64,000 nt of DNA from Sycon ciliatum (Eukaryota; Porifera; Calcarea; Leucosolenida; Sycettidae). The notes under the pieces were generated by a model. The model searched no databases. It was given only the letters and a program-made list of their open reading frames with translations, and was not told the DNA's origin. Position numbers and translations under genes: made by a program. The stretch lies in contig NC_088655.1 in NCBI RefSeq assembly GCF_964019385.1, positions 4,740,264 through 4,804,263 of the forward strand, given 5' to 3'. Below, one piece after another: positions 21,924 to 31,795 of the stretch. Position 1 is the first letter of the stretch. Every line of letters begins with the position of its first letter.

Positions 21924-23791
21924 GTGCGTGCGTGTGTGTGTGTGTGTTGTATCAGATCCACTCTGATTTAGCCACCCACACTAGTAGCAAGTATTACCTT
22001 CACTGGGGGCAGGGGTACCTGCAGTTGGATCCCAGGACGGATACCCTGATGCCGTCAATCCTTTTTCTGCACCTTGTCCTCACCCACTTACTGAGGTGTG
22101 GTGAGCCCATAAGTGGGATCATTTTCAAGTCCACCCAGAGTTTTGGGGATTTCAGGGGGTGTCGGCCGTTGGGCGGTTCAATAGCCAATTGAGTCATCTT
22201 TCCAAGATTCCTTTTGAGTCTCTCTCCCCTCTCCCGGGGAGACCCACGTGGCCAGTTTTGGCAGTGAGCAACAAGTACAAGTACAAGTACAAGTGTGTGT
22301 GTATGTGCGTGTGTGTGTGTGCACGCATGCGTGCGTGCGTGCGTGTGTGTGTGTGCGTGTGTGTGTGTGATGGTATGTATGGCGAAATTTCACTCCATAC
22401 TTTTACAAGGAGTCACCAATGGCATGTGTGTCGGGCTGCTCTGCTCTGGGTGCACTCATCGCATTGCTCATAGTCGACGCTAGGTGGTTGTAACGACAAA
22501 TTGCGAGTAAGAAGATAACACTATACAGGGGTATCGGACACGCTATGGGCACTACGCTATTGACCGTACTAGCACCACTCTTTGTCCAAAGTACAGTAAA
22601 CACCTGTAATGGCGACCACTCGGATATGGCGACCACTCGACCATGGCGACCACTTTTCCTTGTCCCGGACGCATTTACATTCAAAACACCTCGGATAAGG
22701 CGACCACTCGCTCAACGCGACCGACGACCACCCACCCGCGACCGTGTTGCACAGTGCTAGTCATGTAAATGTACGCATGGCATGGTGCACCAGGCATGGT
22801 AGATCTACACATCAGTGCAGGAAGTGTAGATGTACATGGTGCATGCACAACATTTGACAGGGCTGAGGACCCCAGGCACATGAGTCGTGCTAGAGTAGCA
22901 TAGGTGTGTGCACTGTGATGCACTGATCAAAATGATGTATCACATGTGGATATGGTCACATGCTCCACTGAACCTGGATAAGAAGACCACCTGGCCACGG
23001 CGACCACTTTTTCTCGTCCCTTGACTCCTTGAGGGGTCGCCTTAGACAGGTTTCACTGTACCCCGTGAATCAATGCAATGCACTGATGTGGGCTCTGAAT
23101 TTCCAGAAATTTCGGCTCAGCCACCCCTCCCTCGCGCGTGAATTGTACTTCAGATGGCTGATCGTACCACATCAAATTACCTTCCGACGCCCCTGCTATG
23201 CAACGCTTTCTTGACTCCATGCTTTCAACTACGGCCACTTGCAATGCCCTTCTGTCTGACAGGCCAAATTTGAACCACAATGTTGGCGGCCGTCGATGAA
23301 CTTTCATGGATTTATTGTGAATGGATGCAGCGAATGGGATTTCCGTCTTTGGTGGTGGGTCTGATCTACTCTGGGGGGGGGGGGGGGGGGGGGGCTGCAG
23401 TTTTCAACGGGTACGTTTCGAGGTCCACTCTTCCAGGGTATGCTTAGATGCTTGTGTGTATGGGGGAAGGAGGGAGGGGATGACAATCTTTTTCCCGGTT
23501 CGCGTGAGACTCAGCTTTGAGCCGAGTTTTCCGCATCCGCAGGAACGCCATCACCCTCCAGGATCAAGGCGTAGGGGGATGACAAACATTACAGAAATAA
23601 AGAACAAGAGAGAGACAAGCACAAAGACAATGACGGGACACCATTGAGTATTCTGATGTCTAACTGTTTTGCAACGTATCCCATTTCCGTTTGTGTGTGT
23701 TCCAGAACGTGCATTTCAACCAGGAACCGAATCCGTGACACCTGCGTTGGATGCAACCGCCGCCTGGGTGCGCTCAACAGGAAACCCTTAA
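18350..23791 (+). CDS. CARD-like death-fold adaptor with Ser/Pro-rich tail (4 exons)
   Basis: Proposed exons: 18350-18710, 20357-20995, 21683-21733 and 23706-23791 (378 aa). All junctions are GT-AG and all three introns are phase 1 (GTAACT, GTAAGC and GTCAGT donors), so the frame is preserved throughout. Residues about 10-105 form a six-helix CARD-like domain; diagnostic stretches are QALISTISDTIDASHML, then IIDPKEKEAIKRGHPTR and YPKLKEKLCREF. CARDs bind other CARDs in apoptosis and innate-immune signalling. Exon 2 encodes a disordered Ser/Pro/Gly-rich tail; exons 3-4 add about 45 residues to a stop. The ATG at 18350 is the first Met in frame. Intron 1 contains a hammerhead ribozyme in the sense direction. 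Exons 1-2 are firm; exon 4 is less certain. The exact partner and gene name cannot be given. Confidence 0.7.
18742..18872. repeat. TG/CG-rich simple repeat in intron 1
   Basis: Alternating GTGTGTGC/GTGCGTGCGT runs just after the exon 1 donor. Open frames here are low-complexity artefacts. Confidence 0.85.
19148..19420. repeat. minisatellite of AGGCTGAAACT-type units
   Basis: About 23 imperfect units of roughly 11-13 bp (GGCTGAAACTA, GACTGAAACCA and variants). It lies in intron 1 of the CARD-like gene. Confidence 0.9.
19591..19858. mobile_element. MITE with 12-bp TIR and 5-bp TSD
   Basis: CAGTGTCTGCTC at the left and GAGCAGACACTG at the right are perfect inverted repeats, flanked by GTATT on both sides. 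The interior is rich in ACCCGG motifs in both orientations. A 5-bp TSD does not match hAT (8), Tc1 (2) or piggyBac (4). Superfamily not assigned. Confidence 0.65.
19940..20089 (+). mobile_element. solo hammerhead-ribozyme retroelement (retrozyme-like) with 14-bp TSD
   Basis: A 150-bp segment homologous to the 136-bp core of the satellite at 47034-48300, in the opposite genomic orientation. It is bounded by a perfect direct repeat TATCCATAGTTTCA (19926-19939 and 20090-20103). The flanking duplication marks an insertion, as expected for target-primed reverse transcription. It carries one complete hammerhead motif and lacks the 90-bp spacer of the array. It sits in intron 1 of the CARD-like gene, sense strand. 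Confidence 0.8.
20040..20083 (+). ncRNA. type I hammerhead ribozyme (intronic)
   Basis: Stem I CTGCG/CGTAG (one G-U pair), core CTGATGA, stem II GTCC-ACAAA-GGAC, core GAAA, and a short stem III of 4 bp (ACGG with CTGT, one G-U pair) with a TT loop. The cleavage triplet is GTC, predicted cut between 20078 and 20079. All invariant core positions are present. Short stem III type I hammerheads are known from Penelope-like elements and animal retrozymes and usually cleave best as dimers. Because it is transcribed with the host gene, it could cut the intron. Confidence 0.9.
20259..20318. repeat. 20-bp tandem repeat, 3 copies
   Basis: Three direct copies of GTCATTTCTATAACAATGAT just upstream of the exon 2 acceptor of the CARD-like gene. 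Confidence 0.9.
21127..21220. repeat. TG/CG-rich simple repeat
   Basis: Runs of TGTGTG and CGCGCG in intron 2 of the CARD-like gene. Confidence 0.8.
21300..21589. mobile_element. pogo/Tigger-like MITE with internal 18-bp tandem repeats
   Basis: The left end CAGTAAACTTTGCGTATAAC after TA resembles the complement of the right end (AGTCAACTTCGCTAATACC). Internally, 18-bp units containing GTGTCCTTATACCCGAA repeat about seven times (21343-21482). TA flanks fit Tc1/mariner-pogo. The ends are diverged, so the limits are approximate. Confidence 0.45.
21811..21950. repeat. (TG)n microsatellite
   Basis: About 140 bp of TG with occasional CG steps. VCVCV-type open frames here are artefacts. Confidence 0.95.
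22276..22372. repeat. TACAAG and (TG)n microsatellite
   Basis: Four AAGTAC repeats run into a TG/TGCG tract. Confidence 0.85.
22594..23058. mobile_element. pogo/Tigger-like MITE, family M1, copy 1
   Basis: TA-flanked. Ends CAGTAAACACCTGTAATGGC and, on the complement of the right end, CAGTGAAACCTGTCTAAGGC. The interior repeats GGCGACCACT several times, a hallmark of this family. The near-identical copy at 61163-61587 defines the boundaries. No transposase. Confidence 0.75.
23061..23230. repeat. dispersed repeat B, copy 2
   Basis: Diverged match to about 5330-5440 (shared TTGTACTTCAG, TGGCTGA and ACCTTCCGACGCCCCTG). It starts immediately after the right end of the M1 MITE. The motif CAGGGGCGTCGGAAG on the complement may be a transposon terminus. 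Confidence 0.5.
23320..23575. repeat. dispersed repeat family A, copy 3 (rearranged)
   Basis: The left 50 bp matches the start of family A in the plus orientation. After a 20-base G-run (23375-23394) and about 95 bp of other sequence, the right half of the family appears inverted (GGTTCGCGTGAGACTCAGCT onward). An internal inversion or two head-to-head fragments would explain this. Confidence 0.6.
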
Positions 23792-23989
23792 CCAAGCCGT
23801 CCTTTCCTTTACTGTGTATGGATTGCGGATGTGATTGCCGTGGCCATGTGTGAGCGATGCTGCGTTGACCAGGTAGAGGCTGCTAGTCAAGGCCAGATGG
23901 CTTACTCAAGGCTAGATGGATTACGTTAGATACGATGGTGTATCAGATAGGTACTACCGCTCTTTGTCAGCACTTGCCTTTCACGTGTT

Positions 23990-24032
23990 TTCTGTGTGTG
24001 TGCGTGCGTGCGCGTGTGTGTGTGTGTGTGCG
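23990..24032. repeat. (TG)n tract
   Basis: TG/CG alternating run downstream of the last proposed CARD-gene exon. Confidence 0.85.
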
Positions 24033-24478
24033 TGTTATGATGTGTTATGGTGTGTCACAGGCACATTCAAGCATACAAACATACAAACACACACACATAC
24101 ACTCATGATTTTCTTCCCTTGAGCTCTCACTTTGCCGTATAGAATAAACTGAGAGACTGGACCGCTACACTACAAGTCCGCATCGCTGCTACATATTATA
24201 TTCACACGTCTGCACAGGCTGTCACAAAACTGTGGTATGAGTGTGCATGAGGCTTGCTCGGTGCAGCGAAGAATACAGTGTCAGCCAGTTTGGTCTGCAC
24301 TGCCGCTGCACAGTGCTACTGTGTAGGCAATGCTTATGCTTGCCAATGGCAGGCGACCGTGCGCTTTCATGCCTGCCCATCATCAGCTACACAAGGTCAT
24401 GCTTTCTATTTTTCACTTCCTCCTTGCACTTCCATTATTTTGAGACCAAAGCAAGCATGTGTTGGTATTCTAGTTGTT

Positions 24479-24502
24479 AGAGAGAGAACGGGGGGGGGGG
24501 GG

Positions 24503-24593
<91 letters not shown>

Positions 24594-24645
24594 CAGAGAG
24601 AGAGAGAAAGAGGGGGAGGGAGGGAGGGAGGGAGGAAGGGAGAGA

Positions 24646-24682
<37 letters not shown>

Positions 24683-24745
24683 ATTAAGGGAGAGAGAGAG
24701 TATGTGTGTATGTATGTGTGTGTGTGTCTGTGTGCGCGCATGTAC
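24479..24745. repeat. (GA)n compound microsatellite
   Basis: A G-run followed by about 230 bp of GAGA with GGGA interruptions, ending in TGTGTG. ORFs of RERER or SLSLS are artefacts. Confidence 0.95.
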
Positions 24746-26119
24746 GCGTGTAAGTGTGTGAGAAAGAGAATCAGAATGTAAATTAAATATTTTTGCCACT
24801 TGTGTCATGGCAAGGACATTACGACTTTCTGAGGTCAGTCTACTTACCAGGTGCCATGCTCTGTTATCATGTTAACCTTGCATGCAAGCAAGCCGCAGCC
24901 CAGTATTAGGCCCTCTTCAGTCTACGTACATAGAAAATCCAGTAAGTAAAAAATTTAATTATCGTGTCCGTTTCCGAAGGGAGCTCACGACGGCCGCTAA
25001 TACCCGGTAAACCTTTGACTCTGCGCAGTTGCGCCAGGAGATGTCTGAAGCAGGGAATCGTACAAAGTGTGTACGCTTGCACGACTGCCCGGTGAAAATA
25101 CGGTAAATGCAGGAAAGTTGCCTTGTACAAGGGTTCGCACCCTACCCGAAAGGATCGGGCAGCTTTTTAGGCGTCCTGCCAGATTATTGTAGTTGTCTTG
25201 GAAACTTCTATGATAATGTGACTTATAGTCTGTTTTAAGTACCTAGTCTGAAGACGGCCGGGAGGTGCCTGTTGTGTCGTACTCACATAAGTGACATAGC
25301 CGTGAGTTTGAATCTAACTCCTGACATCATGCATGCTGGGTCATGAACAATACTGCATCAGGATGTACAGACCTAACCATGTAGAGAAATCTGACCTCAT
25401 CGTCGTCGGGTATCAACCTGCTGATACTGATGTCAATGATCCAACTTCCGGTCTGCATGCCATAAGCGTGAGCGCGTCCATCAATCGAGCTGGCCAGCTT
25501 ATTATTAATTTTCTACAAGTACCCCCTCCCCCCCCCAACCTCACACACACATGTACCCCTCCCCCCCCCCCAACCTCACACACACATGTACCCCCTGGCC
25601 TCCCCCCCCCCAACCTCACACACACATGTACCCCCCCCCCTCCCCCAACCTCACACACACACATGCACATGTTATACGTGTAGCACAGTCAGGCTCGCAC
25701 CACCTGGTCCGAGGTCCGGGTTTCAACTGTATGAATGATGGGCCTTCCGGGCCCTGTAAGGGTGATACGTAGGGTGAGAATAATAAGTAAAATAAAAAAC
25801 CCACTGTGAAAGATAGATAGAAATGATTTGCATCGGCTTCTTTTGGTGTTAAAAAAACACACATACAAAATACTACTCAATCTGCCCCGCGGCTATTGTC
25901 GTAATGAGACAGCTTCAAGTGCGCCTTTAGCACAGTTTGGTTCGGGGTAAAAATATTTTCAAGTTCCTTTAAAATAGTCATAGAAATCGTCACAGAAATA
26001 GAAACATAGAAATCGTCACAGGAAACTACCAGCCGTCGCCAGCCAAGTGCAACTCACGTCACATCCAACGCCCATCGATCGCATCTCCGTGGCAACCTAG
26101 AGAATAAAGAACCCCAAAC
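24746..26119. other. no assignable gene
   Basis: Near 25290-25310 a GAGTTTGAATCT stretch resembles a Pol III B box but no tRNA fold is evident. The C-rich repeat at 25520-25665 is listed separately. Short repeats of CATAGAAATCGTCACAG occur at 25979-26020. Confidence 0.35.
25520..25665. repeat. C-rich minisatellite, about 4 units
   Basis: Units of roughly 30-40 bp: CCCCCAACCTCACACACACA followed by TGTACCCC. Strongly strand-asymmetric (pyrimidine/CA-rich). Confidence 0.85.
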
Positions 26120-26601
26120 CTAGGCCAATCGCAGCGCTCGATACTGCGCCGTCTGGTCGCGTGTGCGTATGCGCTTGATGGCCATGGGAACGTAGAGACC
26201 GATGATGAGCAAGATGAGCACACAGCCGATGACGACTATGGAGATACACAGGAACGCCAGTTTGGCGTGCGAGTTCGGTGTCCCACTGTCGTCCAAGTCG
26301 TCAGAGTCTTTGCCGCCGTCGGATCTGATCACGTTCCTCGGCTTGGAATCGTCCGAGCGCTGGTGAAGTGCGGGTGGTTGTGCGGGATCATTCACCCTTG
26401 CAGTGCCTACTCTCTTGGTTGGGGCGGCCTCGTGGGTGGATGGCTTTGCTGGCGTTGCGGCGTCGTCGTGGCGAGAGTCAGCGGGAACTGCGACCTTCTG
26501 TGCTCCGCCACTCCTCTTCTTGACACCTGGTCAAATAGAATGCGAAATATTGCACATGCGGGCGCACGCACGCACGCACCCACACACACACCCACACCCA
26601 C

Positions 26602-26632
<31 letters not shown>

Positions 26633-28918
26633 ACCGTGTGTGCATGCATGCCCGCGCACATACATAAATAAAAACTCAGACAAAGTACAGTACCGTCGGG
26701 ATCTGAAGAACGGCCAGGCTAGAATTTCACCAATCTTTAAGAATGGTCAGTCAGGGCATAGCTTAAGTATTTCATTTAGCTCGGACAAATGTCCTTCCGT
26801 TTTGAAATCTGTCCGGACATGCCCGGACCTTTTCCACAACACATTTTCAGGGTGTTTTTTAGTAGTACTGAAGTATATTCACAATGACTCATTATGTGGA
26901 CGTATCTCACACATTACTACTACGTGGGATATGTACAACTCGCCAATTTATTTGTATTAGAAACTGAACTATTTACTGACGACAAATGTATGTACAAGAA
27001 AGCGTTGCAGTCAAGAATTCAGTTGCAGCTGATATTCTTACACGGCGAGGAAGGCATCCCAGTCTTCCAGGTCAAGTGCATCGCTCATCTCAGGTGAGGA
27101 ACTGATGGTGCCAGTAGCTTCTGGAGCACGTTCCCTGGGGGATCTGCGACATTTGTCAGCCCACCACAGGTCCACAGCGTGCTGTGCATTGAACTGGCTT
27201 GCTGGTGGCCCATTGATGGCTACTCTGTCTACAAACTTGATGCACACGGAACACTTCAAACATTCTGCTAACAGCCGATCGTTCTTCTGCCGGTCATAAC
27301 TCAGCCCGGCGGAAGTAGTCGGCTCTGCATCGTTGTCCGAGATCCACTTATCGCAAGTAGCGGCCTTCACATCATGGACTTTTTGCCCGGCGGCAAGTCC
27401 TCTGAATCTCCCTTTCACTTTCCAGAAGACATTCTAAAAGCCTATCTGCATTCCTGGTCAGTGAAAGAGTGAAAAATAAAAGATGACATCTTCCTCTCAA
27501 GAGCGAACAACTGCACTAGCAGTAGCAGTCCAACCCATCGATTCAAGTGCGAAGTCAACCCCAACGGTCGAAAGTGTGAATTGACTGTAGCAACAACGCG
27601 TTGCTACAGGCGGATCAAGTAAATATAGTGCAGTCTACGCCTGAGACTACGGTGTACGTGTTAGTTGTACGATATGCAAGTCGCATTTGGCACGAAGCTC
27701 CGAAGAAAGCCCAACTCTGAATAAAGGTCGCTGCTCTTTTTTTACTTTTTTGACCGGACAGTCCGACACTATGCCGGTGAAATTGAAAACGTCCAGTCAG
27801 TGGCCGAAAATGGCTGGAAAATGTCCTCTGTCCGGCCGTTAATCTATGCCCTGGGTCTAGGCTGCATGTTTTGCAGATAAGAACGGAAACCGTACGGTAC
27901 ACTATAATGTACAGGTCCTCCCTCATGATAACGAGTCTGGTTATTACATAAACCCCGATAGTGAATAAAAGTCTGAAATCCCCTGGCAAAATGCGGTCTA
28001 TCCAACTGTTTACAGGTCCGGTTACAACATAATTCGTTAGTACATAAAATTCATTATAACGACCCTTTGCTCAGGACCCCGGAGTGCCAAACCCTCTGTG
28101 TATGATGATTATTGACCATTCAGGACCAAGGCCAAAACACACAGTAGGAAACAGAAGACACAACTTATAATATACATGTAGTCGTAGATATGCACCGTCT
28201 TTTACATCCAAGGAAGAGCTATTTTGGAGATTTTCAATTATCTTATAACGAGTTGAAGCGTCGACAATTTATGTTGTATCCAGGGTAACTCGGTAAGCAC
28301 AACTTAGTGCCTATTACACCTTTAGCTACAAGTCCTGTTACAAGATAAGTCTCGTTACAAGACCAACTTTTTCATGGCCCAGAGATTATCTACTAACGAG
28401 CGAGGACCTGTACACTCAGACGTACTGAAGTACATGTTTTAAGATGTATTCATTTCAGCCCTAGTTTTATGGTCGAATCACGTGTTTCAGGGACATGTAC
28501 ATTATCATATTGCGTACAACGCAGGATAGCGTGTGCGCAAACCGAGTATATTATGTCATGGTCGTGCTGTGGAGTTGTACAAGCACAATGAGTTGCTGTC
28601 AGGGAGCGCTATTTTCAGTACTTCGCTGCTGCATAAAACCGGCTAGAAACGTGTATCATGAACCCTACAGCATGTGATGTGAGTTTTCTCAGCGGGAGAC
28701 CCCATAGAAAGGCTATCAGGAGTTGCACAATCTAGGCAGATTCTACTCTTTAAAAAGATGCAACAGCGTACACTTTCCAAAAACAGGTATGTTAAAAATC
28801 TCATACAAAAAGCCAAGCTCTTACCGTCCTCTAAGCCCTCGCCTGTGGCAGAGCATGTTGCCAATAGCAACATAAGAGCAATGGCGGCCAAGCCAGGCAA
28901 GCCATAGCAGCGATGCAT
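26120..28918 (-). CDS. small secreted/type I single-pass membrane protein (2 exons)
   Basis: Exon 1 is 28918-28825 and exon 2 is 26526-26120, joined in phase 1 (GACG|GTAAGAG donor, GACCAG acceptor), giving 166 aa. Residues 1-24 are a textbook signal peptide (MHRCYGLPG then AAIALMLLLATCSA). Residues 33-120 are a hydrophilic, Ala/Pro/Asp/Lys-rich ectodomain without cysteines. Residues 121-144 (LAFLCISIVVIGCVLILLII plus GLYV) are a transmembrane helix, followed by a 22-residue basic tail ending QYRALRLA. The fit of phase, signal peptide and TM segment argues strongly for this two-exon model, although a missed middle exon is possible. The 2.3-kb intron is filled by transposons. No family recognised; a receptor-associated or syndecan-like stub is speculation. 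Confidence 0.7.
26590..26635. repeat. CA/C-rich simple repeat
   Basis: CACGCACGCACC into a C-run and (AC)n, inside the intron of the membrane-protein gene. Confidence 0.85.
26752..27853 (-). mobile_element. hAT-like element with CAGGGCATAG ends
   Basis: Left CAGGGCATAGCTTAAG and right complement CAGGGCATAGATTAA are inverted repeats. Both subterminal regions carry GTCCGGAC-type motifs. The 8-bp flanks do not match, so no TSD is proven. CAGGG termini fit hAT. It contains the open frame at 27038-27418. Confidence 0.6.
27038..27418 (-). pseudogene. transposon-derived zinc-finger-like fragment
   Basis: A 126-codon open frame inside the hAT-like element. The stretch LLAECLKCSVCIKFVDR followed by a region with a single later His and Cys resembles the N-terminal CxxC finger seen in some hAT-derived ZNF862-like proteins. 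The His/Cys partners expected later are poorly conserved and no catalytic core follows, so this is probably a transposase N-terminal remnant. Confidence 0.4.
27912..28410. mobile_element. pogo-like MITE, TA-flanked
   Basis: CAGGTCCTCCCTCATGATAA at the left; the complement of the right end reads CAGGTCCTCGCTCGTTAGTA. TA on both sides. Internal GGTTACAACATAA-type motifs recur in both orientations. It lies in the intron of the membrane-protein gene. Confidence 0.65.
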
Positions 28919-29837
28919 TCTTCCTGGAGGAGCAAAAACAAGTCCAGGAATGCACAAAATTTAATGTGCATAAAACAATGACCCGCATTCAGTTTTCCCC
29001 ACCATGGCTGGTTAAAATCGCCCGCATCACATGTTTATTGGCACTATGTCATCGTGATTGTGGAATAATAATAATAAAAATAACAATAATACAAAGATGT
29101 ACAGGGACACACACACAATGTACATACATGTACACAAGTGCGCACACACATACACACGCACGCATGCCCAAACATGCACACCCACACACACCATACTCAC
29201 TCGCTTAGAAGCCCGTCCCCCCCCCCCACCCCCCCCCCCCCCCCCCTGGAACGACCGTAAATAATACAAGCCCCTCTTGAATAGAAGCCCGGACTACTAT
29301 TCGCAAAGCCTGGGGTGACCAGGTAGTGCCATGTATCACTATGGTAAGGTCAGGTGCATGCAAACCATCTTGTGCATGTTTATTGTACATACATGTCAAC
29401 ATACTAAGGGAGTTGCAGAAGCTGGAGAGAGTGCTTGATGTGCCTAGACACAGGGCCTTATTTAAGTGAATTCGAACGTCTCTTATCCGGGCACATTGGG
29501 ACCGAGCACTGCCCGTATCTCTTAACCCTTTGCCGACTGAACTCAATGTATAATTATGGAGAATTGTACCCTCAATTTTTAACCTTGAATTGCACGTAAC
29601 TTTGGTTTCCCTTGGACAGTTGTCATCGTCTTGGGCATCCTGTAAATCCCATGACCAGAGCAACACTATCAACTCAAACTCGAGTGCACGAGAGCGCTGG
29701 ACCAGCGCAACACTAAGCTGTTTGTACCCTTTGTGTTTGCAATCATGATGGTCAGCACCCATAAGCCATACGTTAACCGGGACAGGCTGATCCGCGAGTG
29801 AATGATAGTCATGAGCCAACATAGCTACCCTGGGCCA
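28919..29837. other. no assignable gene; CA repeat and C-run
   Basis: (CA)n around 29106-29200 and a C-run at 29217-29246. The minus-strand open frame 29205-29822 has no recognisable domain and runs through the C-run, so it is not annotated. Confidence 0.35.
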
Positions 29838-30040
29838 TAAGCACCGGCGGATAATGCCGGCAGAAAAATTGGCAGAATTCGGTACTTTTTCTGGTAAGTT
29901 TCATGCATGTCTGGTATGTGGATAAATAAATGGAGCAGAATTCGAGGAATTGCCCGCCATAAGGTTTGTATGGTTCTGCCAATTTCACTGCTTTTCGAGC
30001 AGAATCTGCCACCTTTTCCAGCAGAATCCGCCGGTGCCTA
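29838..30040. mobile_element. 203-bp hAT MITE with 8-bp TSD
   Basis: The ends TAAGCACCGGCGGATAATGC and the complement of the right end TAGGCACCGGCGGATTCTGC belong to the same TIR family as 12878-14487. Flanks CTGGGCCA and TTGGGCCA match at 7 of 8 bases. The interior has GCAGAA/TTCTGC subterminal motifs. Confidence 0.8.
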
Positions 30041-30492
30041 TTGGGCCACAGTACATGAACTCAGGCGCATAGCCCGGGACACAGGTGCATACCCCCCCCC
30101 CCCCCCACCCCTCCAAGCCTTCACTCTTCGCTCTGCCGGTGCATGTTTGGGCCAGATGACCTCCCAGGATCGCAGTTCAGTGCCTGCTGTGATGGCAGAA
30201 TCGACAGTGCCAGTGTGCAAAAATCCATTTGTATTTGGAGATAGATGTTAGCTGCACTGCTGACTTAGCTGTATGCATGTACACTGCAATTTTAAATACA
30301 AACCTATACTGCTTGAACTACTTCAAGAATGTTTCTACCATGACCCCCCCCCCCTTTCCTCCCAAAAAGGTGCACCAGCAACGGCAGTTGCGCAACCAAG
30401 CTACAAAGCAATTTACGTGTAGGCTGGAATGACCCCCAGTCAGGAAAACTTGGGAGTTTCGGATATTTTAAAGATCTATTGCCTGCTACACC

Positions 30493-30604
<112 letters not shown>

Positions 30605-30742
30605 TCATCACAGCCCATTCGGCTCCCTTCTCCACCATCAACCTACGCTCTTGTTCCAAGGAGACGCTGACCTGCTATTGCCTACAAGGACAAGGTTCGC
30701 TCACTGCCCTCCAATCACCATACGGTATTATTATATTCACAG

Positions 30743-30874
30743 GCTCATCGATTGCCTTCGTTCGTTCCCATTGCCAGCATCTGGATGTCGTCAATTACTT
30801 CAGTGCTTTCCCCTTCGGGCATGGTGAATGCATAAGAAGATACCCCAGGTTACCAAAGCATGAATTGACCTCAG
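30743..30874 (+). CDS. candidate internal exon, phase 1-1
   Basis: A 132-nt stretch between TTATATTCACAG and a TCAG|GTAAGC donor; open throughout in the frame with phase 1 at both ends. It encodes SSIAFVRSHCQHLDVVNYFS, then AFPFGHGECIRRYPRLPKHE and LTSG. Symmetric phase and strong splice sites support a real exon. Two Cys and three His give no recognisable domain. No partner exon was found. Confidence 0.4.
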
Positions 30875-31795
30875 GTAAGCTGCAGCTCGAGGATGGAAGC
30901 AACGCGCAAACACACTGACTCACCTCCAAGATTTCCTCTCGGTCGCGAAGAAATTCGCGTCGCTCAAGGCACCCGCCTGGATCGACAGCCTCCGGTTCCC
31001 CTCGCTTGCGACTCGCACAGCGAGGAGCTCTCAGCTGGCCAATCCTCTTCTCCTGATGGCTGCCAGCGGAGTGTTGCAATGGCTAACACTATAAAATGAA
31101 AAGGACTCTCGTCCTCCAGATCCAACCTGAGCCGAATATGTTCGGATTAAGTTAGTTTCTTGGCATGGCAGTTCACACTTCCCGGTCCTTCCGGAAGGCT
31201 CAACCGGAACACCTGATCTGGTCTGCTCTGCTGACTGATTTTACTCTGAACCGGTTTCCAGAAATGTTTCTTGCAACACATGCAGTAAACCGAGCGGGTT
31301 TTGACCCTACAGGCTAGGTTCACCCCAAGGAATGCAGAAGCATCCATATCCGGACCCAGCAGGCAGCAGCTCTGCTTTTAGCCCCCCGCAGTCCGCAGAG
31401 CGGTGGGCTGACCGGTGACCCTGTCTGTACAGTCATCTACATATATGTAGGGCTAGGCATATAGGGCGTAGCTATGTGAGGTATAATAATCTCGGAAAAG
31501 GTGAGGGTTCAACGGGGTACACTAAATACAACCGATTCGCCACACCCGTAAGGCCTTGGCTCCAGATCTTGGCCCCATGGGCGCCAATTGCGGTACGTAA
31601 GCGCGCTTTGAGAACTTCGGTAGCCATATATGCCTAGCGTGGCGATCTGCAGAAAAAATGAGGGTCCAAATGGGACGCGATGAGACTCGGATCGGCGAAT
31701 GCCGCGGGGCCTCCCAGCGCGCCAGCGGCAGTGGGTGATGGGCACAACGACATGACGACGGTAGCTTGCGGACAACATTGGTGGCATGAAGCCTA
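30875..31795. other. no assignable gene
   Basis: Open frames on both strands are short. The part from about 31500 may be the decayed upstream (endonuclease-side) portion of the LINE that follows, but no motif confirms this. Confidence 0.3.

Noticed and set aside
21583..22483. Cys/Val-rich frames
   Set aside because: Translations of (TG)n tracts.
24254..24808. Arg/Glu-rich and Ser/Leu-rich frames
   Set aside because: Translations of the (GA)n microsatellite.
29523..29545. Third piggyBac-like element (TTAACCCTTTGCCGACTG)
   Set aside because: No complementary right end followed by TTAA was found downstream.
29205..29822. 205-codon minus-strand frame
   Set aside because: It runs through a C-homopolymer, has no recognisable domain and shows no splice context.
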